Shown: positions 1-14,600, counted from the stretch's first letter. The stretch is DNA of 64,000 bases from Lota lota (GCA_026745465.1 JACYXH010000826.1:6804224-6868223), one strand, 5' to 3'. Made by a program: numbers and translations. Notes: generated from the letters alone by a model not told the origin.

Positions 1-3000
1 ACCAGGAACCCATTAATCACTCTTAACGGCAGTTCCAGCAAACTGCTAACAAAAAACCTGTTCACGCACATCATTTCCACACGTGCCTCCTGAGTTGAGG
101 AGTGGTTCTTCGGCTGGCTCCAGGTCCTCAACACACCACAAAGAAACCGACATGCGTGTGAGGTGAATAGCGAAATGCTCCGGTGAAGGTTTGAACCTGC
201 CCTCTGGCCGCAGACTCTGTCCCCAGGTGCAGCTCTGTGGTGGCTTCTAGACAAGGGTTAGATGCTAATTCTTCAAGCTGTCTTCTCTTTTCCACAGATC
301 AAGTGTAGTTCAGTAGTTAAGTGTCTCTCTTTGCGCCTTCCCTAGCATACGCCCCTTCGTCTGCTCTCTTCCTCTAAGATCTAATTTAGGAAATATTATG
401 GCAACGTAACACAGCTTGATTGAAATATTGATGCAGACTCTGATGCAATTTTAACTCTGTGGGTGCCATGAAAGAGCCTTGGATTAACACCTGTGAGTTG
501 TATCCTATGGGTTGGCCGGTACAGAGGCTCAGTGAGCTGGCATTGAATCAATCTACTGGCATCAAAAAAGACTTGACTTTAAATGGTGAAAATGATGTTC
601 TATGTATCCAACCACCAACCAAAGGACACGCAGGTCAACCTGAATGTCTTAAACACAGATGAACGCATGCAATGTTAATAACAGCAATTCTTGTGCAATG
701 GACAAAAGCAGAAGTCTGCTATTCTAAAAGGCGTGACCAAATAGATAGTTACTATTGTTATAAAAACACACTTTTCAAGACCAATGTGGCATGCCCACAT
801 AACTAAAACCAACAGCCAGGAAGAAATGCTTCTGGAACTAAAACAACTGAAGAGCTGAAACCCACATAACAAACAAACTGTCTATCAAAAAACTGTCAAG
901 CTAATTTAACTGACGGGATTCATCTGTGCAGATGTCTTACTAAATTGCTGTAAATAGAACAGGTTAACAAAAAGTCTGCCTATTCCTTAATGTGCCCACG
1001 GTAGTAATAGAGTTGACCTATAGCGTGTTCCCAACTGAGTAGGTCGGTGGCCAGTAGGAGCAGATTGTGTTTGCAGCAGGAAGCTCCCGAGCGTGAATGC
1101 TAATAAATGATTAGTCGCTGCTGATAACGACCCTGGCAGCTCCAGCACGAGGTGACCATATCCTGCTGCTAAAGGTCAAGGTCATGACTGCACAAGCTGT
1201 CCGGATAAAGCATACAGAAGCCATCAGATAATGGCTTTCAAATGTCACACAATTATAGCTGTGTCAATAAATAAATTATATCAATAGTTTGAATGTGCGA
1301 CATGCCCCGACAGTTTACTGGCTAAGACTTCTGAAGATTAGGTAAGTGGATCACCATGGCAATCTAGAGAAGATAACAAGCTCAAATTAATCAAAATCGC
1401 CCCGGAAATCGTACTTGCTTCAAAGCCTTCGTCTCCTATACAGAAAGGTTAGAGACGAGCTAACTGTGTGTCCTAAAAAGCCCGCTGGGCCAGTGTTTTT
1501 TGGCAGATTGAATCTCTCTTAACTGTAACAGGGCCTAATTAGTTCTCAGTCCTTTTAGACATTAATTTAGTTCTAATGGGAGCCCATGTATTCTTGGACA
1601 GATTCCATGATGTCACCACGCAGACGAGTTGGTCCCAAATGGATTCAGCTGGTTAAATCAAAGCTTATTTAAAAAGACTGAACAAAACAAAACACAACAA
1701 GGTTGTCAAGGCAGTCTGACTGTGTGTATTCATGACATAGCCTACATTATGGTTCAAATGACTTAATGTTTATTCAATCCTTCAGTAAAACGTAGAAAAT
1801 GAAAATCTAAAAAAGTCATAATCAATAACAGTTCTTCATACGAGGCTTAATTAAAGCACGTTTTGTAATCCTTGTGGGGTTCAGAAGTCCTCTCACAGAG
1901 GAGACACCTGCACAGATCAGTAAATGACAAGCAGAGCAAAAAGGACCTGCGCCTGTTGAAAAGAACTGGTGTTTTTGTAAAGGGTAAAATCCCTTTAAAA
2001 CTACTTACCCTTCAGCTCTTCAATGTTCCAATATTTTTGACCGGGCCAAATGCACTATTTTGTGTTTTTACACTTCACTATATTGTTCAACCCACACTTC
2101 ATCACAGTAAGTTCCGCTGTTCTTCTACACTATATAATGATCCATCTGCAAACATTCAACCACTAGCAAACAACTAAAGGATCAAGGGGAACCTTTGGAA
2201 ATATGCTACTAAAGACAAGTCACAGAAAACGGTGAAATTACTTTTTCTCTTTTTAAATATTGCCTTCCTTTTTTCTACTTGGATGAGTTTGATTAATGTG
2301 ACAGCATTCTGTTCCCTCTTAATCCCATGCATTTTTGAAGAACTCAAGGAATGCAAGCTGGGAAACTCGTTTCCAACGGCTTGGGCTGTATTGTAATACG
2401 GCAAGGAGATTGTGCTGGCACGGCTCTTTGCATCGATTTAGGGCCGGGCTCTGTGAATTGTGATTCATTACAGAACGTAGCACCGCAAAACAGAAAGGTA
2501 AAAAAAACACCCTATACTGTGCTTGGCCAGTGTTGACTGTTTATAGGAACTCGCGAAAATAAATCACAAAAGAATGAAGCCTTGGTTTAGATACCAGGGG
2601 TTTCTCCGCTGCCAAAATCAACGGCACATTTCACAGCACAATAACCCTGGGTGAGGAGGAGAGAGAGCGTGTGTTAGGGGGTCTGCTGAATATTTTAGCA
2701 CCTCTGCATATTGTTTTTGCACAGAAACCGTTGTTCATCTCAAAACGCCTGTAGCGGCTTCATTCTTCAAATCTCTACTCCTCCAGTCGGGAAGAGAGAG
2801 TTTTTTTGCGGCACAGTTTTCATACGGCAATCAATGAGGTATCAAACGACTCGCAGTCACTGACTATGTCATGAATATGTTCATGTTCTCTCTACATGCG
2901 GGGGGAAAACACAGTCGGTGTGGAATGAGTCGCTACTCTCTCAGCATGGAGCGAAAAATACCTTGGATTTTTCAGCTTCAGACTTCTAGCTGGTTTCTGG

Positions 3001-3075
3001 AAAAACAGTTTGTTTTGATTCTACTGCTGCGAAAGCAATGTCATCATATCTGAGGGAAACATTTCAAGCCATCAT
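1..3075. other. Intergenic sequence, no gene seen
   Basis: The open frames here are short (101 codons or fewer), have no recognisable domain and show no consistent splice structure, so I do not call a gene. The sequence is mostly unique and AT-rich. The stretch around 1010-1210 is richer in plausible transcription-factor motifs than its surroundings and could be a conserved non-coding element, but conservation cannot be judged from one sequence. Confidence 0.6.
1173..1184 (+). promoter_or_regulatory. Direct repeat of nuclear-receptor half-site (DR0)
   Basis: Two AGGTCA half-sites lie head to tail with no spacer (AGGTCAAGGTCA). The overlapping TCAAGGTCA also matches the extended half-site used by ERR and SF-1 type orphan receptors. 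This is a motif match only; such motifs occur by chance and no linked gene is visible nearby. Confidence 0.2.
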
Positions 3076-3290
3076 CCCCCCCCCCCCCCCCCCCCACACT
3101 CACACACACACACACACACACACACAGAAACACAGATACCGACACACACACACACACACACATGCACACACGCATACACACAACCAGAAACATGCATGCA
3201 CACACACACACAAACACACAGACATACACATACACATACAGAAACAGACACAAACACAGAAACACGCACATACACAGAAACACACATATT
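3076..3290. repeat. Poly-C run followed by imperfect CA microsatellite
   Basis: Twenty consecutive C residues (3076-3095) run directly into a degenerate (CA)n tract with interspersed ACAG, ATAC and ATGC variants that reaches about 3290. The reading frames across it are low-complexity His/Thr or Cys/Val strings and are not genes. Confidence 0.95.
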
Positions 3291-3845
3291 TATCCAAATA
3301 AAAGTAGCCCACCAAGTTACTGTAGAGCTGTCCCACAGTGATTCATGTCTCTAAGTGCAGCCAGGAAGTGAATGGTTTTCCCGCTGTACCGTGCTAGGTT
3401 TCTACCTGGCATATGTTGTATTTGAGAAGAACACAGAACGAGATAAAGACACTGGGAGATAAGGGCTCAAAATATGTAAAAGGGATATTTCTTATCATGG
3501 CTCCTTGGCAAACCATATTATCTGATACATCATAGAAACTAGCACTGCAATGTATAAATAAATAAATAAACACACACACACACAAACACAGCGACCCACA
3601 CCAAATAACATCCCACCAACAGCAGAATATATACATAGATAAACATCATAATGCAAGCTATTGATTTGTGAACGAGGTGAAGAGGCCTGGTTCTGATGTA
3701 GTGCATCAAAACACTTGGAACACGAGGAAACAAAGAAAGTGAAAGCAGGAAGGAATTTACCAGAGGCTCTCCTTCAGGGCGTCCATCTTGATATTCCTGA
3801 CAGGAAAGCGTGGCTACTGACAGACAGGATGAAGAAGAAGTGGGC

Positions 3846-3966
3846 TTGTGTGTGTGTTTGTGTGTATGTGTGTGTTTGAGTATGTGTGTGTTTGAGAATG
3901 TGTGTGTTTGAGTGTGTGTGTGTGTGCGTGTCTGTGTTTGTGTGTGTCTTTGTGTGTGTATGTGTA
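3846..3966. repeat. Degenerate GT microsatellite
   Basis: A GT-rich tract contains three near copies of a higher-order unit of the form TTTGAGwATGTGTGTG. A smaller AAAT/CA tract lies nearby at 3552-3590. The minus-strand frame of 165 codons that crosses the region is repeat-driven. Confidence 0.9.
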
Positions 3967-4472
3967 GGAGGTGGTGCACATAAAGAATGGACAGCTGTGA
4001 TGGAAAGTAATGGCGGCCCTTAATGAAGTGACACAAGTGATATTAAGGGGTTGGTTGATAGCAGGATGGGGCAGAGGAGGAGTGGGTCATGGTGAGGGAG
4101 GGCCCCAGTGTGTGTGTGTGTTGCTGTAGTTCTGTAAGGACATTAGCTGTACGCCAACACAATACAATAATATGAGATACCAAGAGTTCACCGACCGCAT
4201 GTGTTGCCTGAAGGTTGTATGTGGTAATAATTTGTGAAATTAAATAAAAATGTATCTTCCTGCTAATGGAAATTGTATTGATAATAGTGTATTAGGCTGT
4301 TGCAATATTCCCATGGGCAAATGTCTTGCTCTCTCTTATCTTTCTCTTATCTCTCTCTCTCTCAAATTTTCTCAATTTGTGATATTTTCTTACAGCCACC
4401 TTATAATGGCACGTATCGCCAATAAATTAGACTCGAGTGATCTTGTAATGGCGACTGCGTTTGAAGGTACAC

Positions 4473-4494
4473 AGCCCATTACATGTAATGGGCT
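4473..4494. repeat. 22-bp perfect palindrome
   Basis: The arm AGCCCATTACA is followed immediately by its exact reverse complement TGTAATGGGCT with no spacer. The flanking bases do not continue the symmetry. The core ATTACATGTAAT resembles paired homeodomain-type sites, so it may be a dimer binding site; that is inference. Confidence 0.9.
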
Positions 4495-4813
4495 CGCAAT
4501 GCGCTGCTTTGCTGAGCCGTGTAGCAGGAAAAATGAATTATCTCACACCAGACTCTGTTCAAACTCCCCTCGTTCATATGTGTTCTGTGGCTTTAGAGAG
4601 CTGCTATTGACACCCTTAATGGAATACGCTACCATAAGCTATAGAAACAAACCGTTCAAAATCCTTGTATGTTAGAGTTTCTCATTGGCTGGATTTAGCA
4701 CCACCCTTGTGTTTTTCCTTCCCTCAGAGCAGAACTGTGGCGACGGTATCTAAGGAGGATTTTCCAGCATTTATTTTTATGCATGCAAGTTTCACAAGAA
4801 CAAAAAGTGTTGT

Positions 4814-4861
4814 CATCAGATAAACCCGGGCGTCATTCATCAGATAAACCCGGGCATCATT
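4814..4861. repeat. 24-bp tandem duplication
   Basis: Two adjacent 24-bp copies containing CAGATAAACCCGGGC differ at one position. The likely origin is a local duplication event. Confidence 0.85.
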
Positions 4862-5614
4862 CATCTCCAGGGGAAAGCTGTAGCGCGAGGGGGGAGACTT
4901 CACGGCACAAAAGTCATGCAAGCATGAATAGGCTCTGATTATAGTCTCCCCTGCTGCCTGTCACAAGTTCATTTGTAGCTAATTACTTACACTACTCACT
5001 AGTACAGACATTTGTTACAATGACACTTTGGGTTTCCAACTGCAAGTACTCTGACATTGTGCTTCCTTCTCCTTCCCATTTACAAACATTCACACTTTTC
5101 CCCCATTGAATTGTATCTTTCTTCCACATGTCCCATGGTTTTAAAATACATGAGCAGCAACTAGGACCCACGTGCTTTCTGACTCCCAGTGGGAGAGCAC
5201 AAGTCAATACAAGGGCTGGGCCGGGTAATAACTCCTGTGTCCTTTCATTAGGGGCAAATCAAACACGCTCCTGTGTACCGCGGGGTTGGGGGCCTGCAGT
5301 GTCATGCTCAAGGGCACACACACACGTTCTGTTCGACATGAGTGGAGAAGGATGCGTTTAATTGAATACTTCATCACAGATGTAGTTTTACTGTTGTTGT
5401 TTTTTCTTCTCTGAAATGCACAAAATATATATAGAAAATGACAGATGTAGCGCGACTCTACTCTTGAGTCCAACATCTTGACACCTTCCGGATATTAATC
5501 TTCTTCGCAGGGAAATCATATATTTTCATGCCGAAATGACATATATGTGAAGCGGACTCACGTTGTAACCCCTACACAACATTAAGCATTATTAAAGAGC
5601 CCCTATTATACCAG

Positions 5615-5678
5615 ATTATTATACCATTATTATATTATTATATTATTATATTATTATACCTATTATACCCTATTATAC
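5615..5678. repeat. ATT-rich microsatellite
   Basis: An imperfect (TATTAT)n tract with interspersed ATACC units. Confidence 0.85.
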
Positions 5679-5798
5679 CAGGCAGATTTTCAAACGGCTT
5701 GTGGCTAATCACACTCACACCTGGTGGTGTAATAGCCCTTTAAGCATATGGTTTTATATAAATATACATTTAAAATGGTTTATATATATATCACCTGG

Positions 5799-6096
5799 TT
5801 GGTCTCAGTATCAGTATACACTAACGAGTCACATGACACCGGGGAGGGAAAATGGCTAATTGGGCCCAATTTGGACATTTTCACTTAGGGGTGTACTCAC
5901 TTTTGTTGCCAGCGGTTTAGACATTAAAGGCTGTGTGTTGAGTTATTTTGAGGGGACAGCAAATTTACACAGTTATATAAGCTGTACACTCACTACTTTA
6001 CATTAAAGTGTCATTTCTTCAGTATTGTCACATGAGAAGATATACTCAAATATTTACATAAATGTGAGGGGTGTACTCACTTTTGTGAGATCACGT
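5799..6096. mobile_element. Tc1-like DNA transposon fragment
   Basis: The segment contains two identical 20-bp copies of AGGGGTGTACTCACTTTTGT, at 5887-5906 and 6067-6086, spaced 180 bp apart. The intervening text, including 'ggctgtgtgttgagttat' and 'cagcaaatttacac', is the sequence I know from one end of common teleost Tc1/mariner-family elements. No transposase frame remains, so this is a non-functional terminal fragment. It ends at a TA-rich tract, consistent with TA target preference, although the tract hides any target-site duplication. Confidence 0.72.
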
Positions 6097-6161
6097 GTAT
6101 ATATATATATATATATAGATATAGATATTGATATATATATATATAGATAGTGATATGTAAT

Positions 6162-6192
<31 letters not shown>

Positions 6193-6193
6193 C
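6097..6193. repeat. TA/GATA microsatellite passing into GA repeat
   Basis: (TA)n interrupted by GATA units is followed by (GA)n and three CAGAGA units. It directly abuts the Tc1-like fragment. Confidence 0.92.
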
Positions 6194-7174
6194 GGGTTGG
6201 TCAAGGCAGGGTCCTTCACATTCAAAGAAGAGAAGTGGAAGTCTTTAAAGGAGAGAAATAATACTGCCATCTTTTTAAAGGATAATTCTATTCTTTCTGT
6301 TCTTGAGTGAAGGACCTCAATAGACGGCAGCCCAGTCTGGGGGGTTGATTTAGAAACTGCGCATAGAGTAAAAACTATTCTGAGGCTAACATGAAAAGTC
6401 ATATAACACATGACGTTGATGAGTTTCCTAATGGACGTGTTAATGTGCAGTGTGGGGATGAACACACAGAGACGTGCTGCGAAATTCTTCAGGACTCTGT
6501 GGTTTCTAACGCTCCCAAAACATGAGTGTGTGTGTGACTCACGATGGATGAACAGCTTGAAAGGAAGGAATAAAACAAGAGAATGAGAGGCAGTTGACAG
6601 CAAGAAATGATGGATGCATGTCATCTTTTTTTGTTCATACCTGTTGCCAAAGACAAAGTTGAATCGGGCCACAAATAAACCAACATGCAGTCACTAAAAA
6701 AGTGAAATGTTAAGTGCGAAGCTTGACGTCAGAGAGTGGTACAAACTGCGACTTTTGAAACTGATATGGGGGAAATAATAAATAATTTGAATGTTGTACA
6801 AATTCTGGGTTTAGGAATATAATTCCAGTCTTTGAAGAAAGAGCGATCAACGATTGACCCTGAGAACATATTAGTACAGACACTAGGCTACTTAATGTAA
6901 ATGTAATACCAGAATAAAACAGATTCCCCATGAGATACAGATGTGAGAGTGGGACTTGACTTGTCATTCCCATGAAGAAAGGGAAAACCAGGAAATCATT
7001 AACAAGCTTCTTGTTTTCTCTCTCTCTCTTTTTCTCTCTCTCTCTCTCTCTTTCCATGAAGGACTCCATGGTGAGCACATTCCTCCACCCCACATACACC
7101 CCATATTAAAGACCCTCTCGCGTACTAACGCTAAAGAGGAACAAAAGGAACAGGCCTTTTCTGCTTTCATTAAT

Positions 7175-7202
7175 CCCCCCCCCCCCCCCCCCCCCCCCCC
7201 CC
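7175..7202. repeat. Run of 28 C
   Basis: An uninterrupted C homopolymer. The G-rich complementary strand could form a quadruplex. The length should be treated as approximate because such runs are hard to sequence. Confidence 0.9.
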
Positions 7203-7572
7203 GGCTCAAAGCAGACAGAGCGTAGGGCCGTTTAATGTGAAGTTAAGTGATGCTGAGGCGTCGGCGCCAATCAGAGACGAGCCCTGATGTCTGCAGAGCT
7301 AACACCGGCCGGCGCTAAAGACGAGCCATTACCGCGCTTTTAATGAAGCGTCTCCTCATGATGTCGTCTCTGCTTTTGATGTCCGCAAGATGAACGCACA
7401 CGCTTCCAGGGAAAGACCCGGAAAAAGTGTAGGAAGAAACCATCCCACTCGAAGCAGTGCGACAATGGACGGACGGTTAGCGGTGAAGCCCACGCGCGGT
7501 GAACCTAATGTACCGCTAGCACTGGGGTGGTTTAAACGCATTTGGACATTTCCTCAATTTTGGTTCCGAACG

Positions 7573-7573
<1 letters not shown>

Positions 7574-7626
<53 letters not shown>
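7574..7626. repeat. GAT trinucleotide repeat
   Basis: About 17-18 uninterrupted GAT units. It overlaps no convincing coding frame. Confidence 0.97.
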
Positions 7627-8287
7627 CGAGGAGACATTTTAAGGGAAACCTATTCCGTCTCTAACAGTAGATGTTGTGGTGCTGCCAACATTAGCAGACA
7701 CAGGATGCGAGAATGAAGGCGCACTGTGATCTAAAACTATTCTGAGTCGCCTTGGCGCTACAATTTGAAGTGCGTAAACGGATACGTTTTACATACTTCA
7801 TATGACATTAGACAGTGCTCCAACATTACATGAGCTCTTGTCGACTGGAAAGCAGGGGTTTGCTCTGAAGGAATAAAGTCACTTTTCAATAATGGGCCAT
7901 TGAAAATGACTTTATTCTCCAAACTCGAAAATGTGAAGTATGTAAAATGGCTGCATTTTTACTGCAAATAACAAATAGAGTAATGGCATGACTACATAAT
8001 CAGTGTAAATTCCACAACCCTTTTCTCGGGGGTGGCACTCAGATGGGAGATAAAAAAAAACATTTGGCAGAAGACAGAGGTCAATAGTTACATGTAATTA
8101 TGATTAATTGTTCATGTTCCAAACATTTATTTACTTTGTTTATGCATTACTACAATGGCCTGTAAGATTGTATTGCCTTTTTTAGATTTGAAGATCTGAA
8201 TCTGAGGAGACACATTTCAAGGATACGTATTCAATTGTAGCTGTATTTTAATAAATATCTCCCATGGGTATCACACATGTGCACACC

Positions 8288-8317
8288 AAACACACACACG
8301 CACACACCAACCCCCCC

Positions 8318-8348
<31 letters not shown>

Positions 8349-8374
8349 ACACACACACACCAAACACACACACA
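8288..8374. repeat. CA microsatellite interrupted by a 24-C run
   Basis: A (CA)n tract at 8288-8308, then 24 C residues at 8311-8334, then (CA)n again. The arrangement is like the C-run/CA composite at 3076. Confidence 0.95.
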
Positions 8375-8653
8375 TAATGAAGTACTATACAATAATAGAA
8401 TAGAGTCCAATAATAATATAAAACACATAATGTTCATAAGAACAAAGAGGGTTCATACAAGAGGTACTAAAAGCTAAAGCTGCCACACGTAATTAAAGTC
8501 ATTGTTCTGCATTTGGAACAAGACGTATAATCAGGACTGAACAAGGAATCAGCTTTTGTAGTTAGTTAGACTGGTATTTATGTTGATCTGTGTTTATTGG
8601 TTGCAAAATTGACTTTACAACGTTTACCTTCTTCTCTTAGGCTTCACTGAATT

Positions 8654-8748
8654 ATCTATGTGTTCAGATCCCTGTGGTATGAAAGCCAGTGGTTTGTGTA
8701 TCATCTATGTGTTCAGATCCCTGTGGTATGAAAGCCAGTTGTTTGTAT
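8654..8748. repeat. 49-bp tandem duplication
   Basis: Two adjacent copies of a 49-bp unit containing TCAGATCCCTGTGGTATGAA are nearly identical, with only a few differences. This suggests a recent duplication. No function is evident. Confidence 0.88.
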
Positions 8749-8929
8749 TACGTCTTTGACAATATTAACCAAGCAACATCTGAAAGGCTGATTTACAATA
8801 TGGTCTGTCATCGTAACTATGAACAATGCTGTTTAAGAGCTTGTCTCTCAGAGGACGGAGAGAACCGCATTTGTCTCACAGTGGGGAAAAAGAAGCAGGT
8901 TTGTGTTGTTGAAGAGCAAGGCTTTTATT

Positions 8930-9101
8930 CAGCCGAGAGAGAGGGGGACAGAGAAGGAGAGAGGGAGAGAGGGAGAGAGAGGGGAAGGGGAGGGAGAGGG
9001 GGAGATGGAGGGAGAAGGGCAGGAAGGGAGAGAGAAGGAGTGAGTGAGGGAGAGTGAGAGGGGGATGGAGGGAGGGAGAGCGAGAGAGAGAGAAAGAGCG
9101 A
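8930..9101. repeat. GA-rich low-complexity tract
   Basis: About 170 bp of purine-rich GAGA/GGAG sequence. Open frames crossing it are low-complexity Arg/Glu/Gly or Ser/Leu/Pro strings. Confidence 0.93.
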
Positions 9102-10941
<1,840 letters not shown>

Positions 10942-10982
<41 letters not shown>

Positions 10983-11037
10983 GACACACACCAAACACAC
11001 ACACTCAGACACCGAGCACACACTCACACACACTCAC

Positions 11038-11083
<46 letters not shown>

Positions 11084-11093
11084 CACACTCACA

Positions 11094-11129
<36 letters not shown>
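10942..11129. repeat. CA microsatellite cluster
   Basis: Several (CA)n blocks are separated by short variant segments (CACCAAA, CTCACA). A CACACT variant is itself tandemly amplified near 11075-11100. Confidence 0.96.
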
Positions 11130-11133
<4 letters not shown>

Positions 11134-11489
11134 ATTTAATAGGAAGTCTAGAGTGAACAAACAACTTATCAGTCACCTGAGCTTTAATTCTTCCTGTACT
11201 TCAACCGGTTCAGAAGCACCAATCCAAACATCTCAGCATCAGAAACAAAGGAGGAAAGAAATGACCCCAGCGCCGGCCTATTGTACAATGTGTTAATGAT
11301 ACTTCGTGTTCCCATTGTCAGACCCTTCAGTGTCCAACCCACACCCTCACCACTATATTACAAGGGTGTCTGGCCAAAGTCTGGTTGGAGATTAATAAAT
11401 GGGAACAATGAGGTAGGTTTTAGACAGAAAATGTATTAAGCCTCATTACATACGACATATGTATAAACGTATAAAGCAAGTAATGTAGA

Positions 11490-11600
11490 GATAGATAGAT
11501 AGATATACTTTATTTAACCCCAAGGGTAAATGTAGGATGGGAGCACATATCCTCCAGCACATATGCACGAGTGTGCGTGTGTTTCTGCCCCTACTGCATC
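11490..11600 (-). mobile_element. Short LINE 3'-end fragment with GATA tail
   Basis: A GATA microsatellite runs into TACTTTATTTAACCCCAAGG. This matches the reversed 3' terminus that many teleost L2/RTE-type retroposons show (ATACTTTATT..ATCCC..GGG). Read on the minus strand, the element would end in a (TATC)n tail. The fragment is very short and the assignment rests on this terminal motif. Confidence 0.45.
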
Positions 11601-14600
11601 CTTACATCCGTACGTATCCATGTTTCTAAATACCATCTGATGAACACATTTGATTCAATAAGGTTCCTTCTATTGGGTTGAATATAACCCAGCCCATATG
11701 GGAATGTACTGACGAGCATATTTTCTGTTTAACACAACTAATTGATAACCCCATCCCCCTACAGAAAGCATTCATGATTGATCTAATTTGGGAACGGCAG
11801 GTGAGGAGGATGCAGGCAGAGGTTGCGTTTTAAATGTCCCTCATAGGATTTGCTGAAGCAGAGCCATCTGGTTGGTAAAGTGAACCCTGAACACCCAACA
11901 TCTGTCAGGAAAACACACCAAGTGAGGAGCGCTGAGCATTACATCCTCTCTTGTTGGTTCGTTTGATTTAAGGAAATTCAATGGCTCCTTACGATGTGAT
12001 TCTACAGTAAACGTATAGAGTTAGTGTCATGCAAAATAACTAAACTATAATGAGTCGCTATAATATACAGAGAGTGTTGCACTAAAATAGTTTTTTTTAC
12101 CGTATCCTGTTTGGACTGGGTAGCACCTGCTGGCTGACGCTAGCAGAGGTAATGCATCCTTTAACAGTATTCTGAGCTATCAAGATGAAGTGTGTACCAA
12201 AAAGAAGAATACCTTCAACGGCACTCTACCTTAAAGGATCGCATTCAGGCCAATGCCTGCTATTAGTCTCCTGTTTAAAGATTCACATTTCCTCTATACA
12301 AGAACTTTATCATCAAATACAAATCTGCTGTTTGACTCTTCAACCTGACTGGTTCATCCAGCAGCCTTTCATAGTATATTGATTTCTTAAACACACCTGA
12401 GAGCAAGGTCACCACAATGTGAAGAGTAAAGTAATAAAAGTCTATCTTTGATCTGGAAACTGGAGAGACCTTGCTTTGCCTTTTCTCATCTCTTTTTGTG
12501 TCTTCTCTCCCTTTTTTTTGTTGGCTCATTTAAAAAGGAATAACCTTTCCAAACACATAAGACAATGAGTATCGGGGTAAAGTACATGTCAGTAAAAAAA
12601 TCCATGCCCACGCAAGGATTCATGAGGCAATAAAAGAGACTAGAGAGACGAAAATCCAGTCATGGTGACACCAAGAAAAACGCTACGCCTCTAAATTGAC
12701 ACACCACAGAGATCTGTCTTGCGTATTCATTTGTTCAGTATCACCTACTTAGATACATATCTATGCCTTATTTTCATCGTTTGTGCTTCCATTTTGGCCA
12801 AAGTAACGCTGATACGCCTACAGGGCATTAGCATTTCTTGTGGCATCCTCCGAACTGTGTGGTCAAAACACGAGGTAGGCTTCAGGAAGTGATCTGTACG
12901 ATTAATCAACATCCATTACATTTTTACAATATAGGGAAAGCAGTTGTATGTTGAACTATAATAAAGTGGGGATTGGCTGTAATTGATTACATGCTCGCTA
13001 CATCTGCTTAAGGTGCCCTACAATCTCGTATACGTTTATTTCTGGGTGTAGGACGGGCGGGGTGGGGTTTCGTGTTCTCAGGAGCATTTATTTTGTCTTC
13101 CCTCAAATAGAAAAAGTGCTGATGCTGCAGAGCAGAGCAGCAGAGCAGCGTCTATCTGACACCAGATGGTGATTTTAAACGTGGTTCCTGTTTTTCTCTC
13201 CAAACTTTAGAACGATTTGTCTTTCTCTTGAATCTACCTCACAACGGGACTTCCTTCACTATTCTCATCCTCCCCTCATCACTCTTTGCCTCGACGGCTG
13301 CTCAACTGTCTCCGTCGTCTGCCGTCTCTCTCTGCACTTCACTTGGTGGCAGTAGCTTCCTCCGCTGTGAGACAATGTTTGGGTGATTTGTCTCGACCTG
13401 CCACCTGCCACCACAGCATTTATCAAACTTTTAATGCCATTTCTTCGTGGAGCTGGGTGCTGGAGAGAATGAAAAAAAAAAACAGCAGATTAAAACACTG
13501 GAAAGCTTTGATGAGGTATCAAAATTATGTTTTTATATATTTTAAAATGTAATCATCATAAACTATAAAAAGGGGCTCCACTAGCCTGGACATTTTAAAT
13601 GGACAGAATTATTGTTGTTAAACATCGCTGTAAATCCTAACTGGAGGTATCTCGTAGCTAGCTTGCTGGTGTTAGCATGGATGGCATGGTTATGGATTAG
13701 GGTTAGGGATGTTTCCATTGTCCTTCCCCCCATTTCCAGAGATTTATAACAGGTAACTCCTGTTTAGACCAAAACAATTAGTAGTGTCCCCCGTCATGTT
13801 ATTGTCTTGGTGAACACAGAGACGTAATAGAGGTCAGCCAGAGGAGTAGGGAGACATTTAGCCCAAGCAACACATATATTTTATTTCACAAATCCAATAG
13901 ATGCTGGTAATAAAAATATACAACAAAACAATTCAAAGTTAATCTTGTGTAGTCTAGTTGAAAAAGGGAAAACGCAGCACATAAAACCTGGGGTGAAGGG
14001 CCTGGCCTACAGGTTAATGAGATCTTACTCCGAACGGATGGTCATAAAGCACCAGGCTTGGCCTCTGATTCTGGGATGTTACCAGAGCTGTCTCCACCAA
14101 GACTGCAGACCAGTCTCATAAAATATACCTCAGATACTTTCGACGCTCATGCAGAACAGTACGAGTTGCAGGAGTCATCTCTTCACAGTTATGGTTACCC
14201 AGATTTCCAGTCTGAGATCAGTAATGTGCATCTTATGTTATACACCTTTTTTTCTAAATCAAGTATCAGACCACAATGAAAGTCTATCACACCGAAGGGG
14301 AGGCTTGAATGTCTGCGCGGACAAGACAGACCAAAAGGAGCCTTTAATTGTGTTGTGAGGTTTAGGCAGTGAGAACAATGTTGCCTCAATTCAAATGATG
14401 CAGTGTTCCTTTAAGAAATTCTTCTGAAATGGCGACTGATACATTTTAGATTGGCACCCCCCAATCTTTTTGGGGAATACATTTCAGATGGTTTTCCCCG
14501 TGAGTCTGAGGCATTCAGCCCCACTCTTCATGACATGAGCGCTGAGAACAGAACATGTTCCAAACAGATAAATACTGGGTCTGTATTAATATTCATTAGA

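Larger units (their letters stand above)
3967..5798. other. Intergenic sequence, no gene seen
   Basis: A 141-codon plus-strand frame begins at 4250, but its product is unlike any family I know and it contains a CT-repeat-derived stretch, so it is not called. The block holds a 22-bp perfect palindrome (4473-4494), a 24-bp tandem duplication (4814-4861) and an ATT-rich tract (5615-5678). Confidence 0.55.
6194..8287. other. Intergenic sequence with a CpG-rich patch
   Basis: No gene is seen. The block contains a (CT)n tract at 7019-7051, a 28-C run, a GAT repeat and a locally GC/CpG-rich patch at about 7250-7345. That patch contains GGCGCCAATCAG (a CCAAT box) and GGCCGGCGC. It stands out against AT-rich flanks and could be a regulatory element; no exon or splice-site pair could be attached to it. 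Confidence 0.5.

Noticed and set aside
4250-4675. 141-codon plus-strand frame
   Set aside because: No family resemblance, a repeat-derived internal stretch and no splice or promoter context; length alone is not enough in 64 kb.
13695-13712. Telomere-like TTAGGGTTAGGG
   Set aside because: Only two units in ordinary sequence; not an interstitial telomere array.
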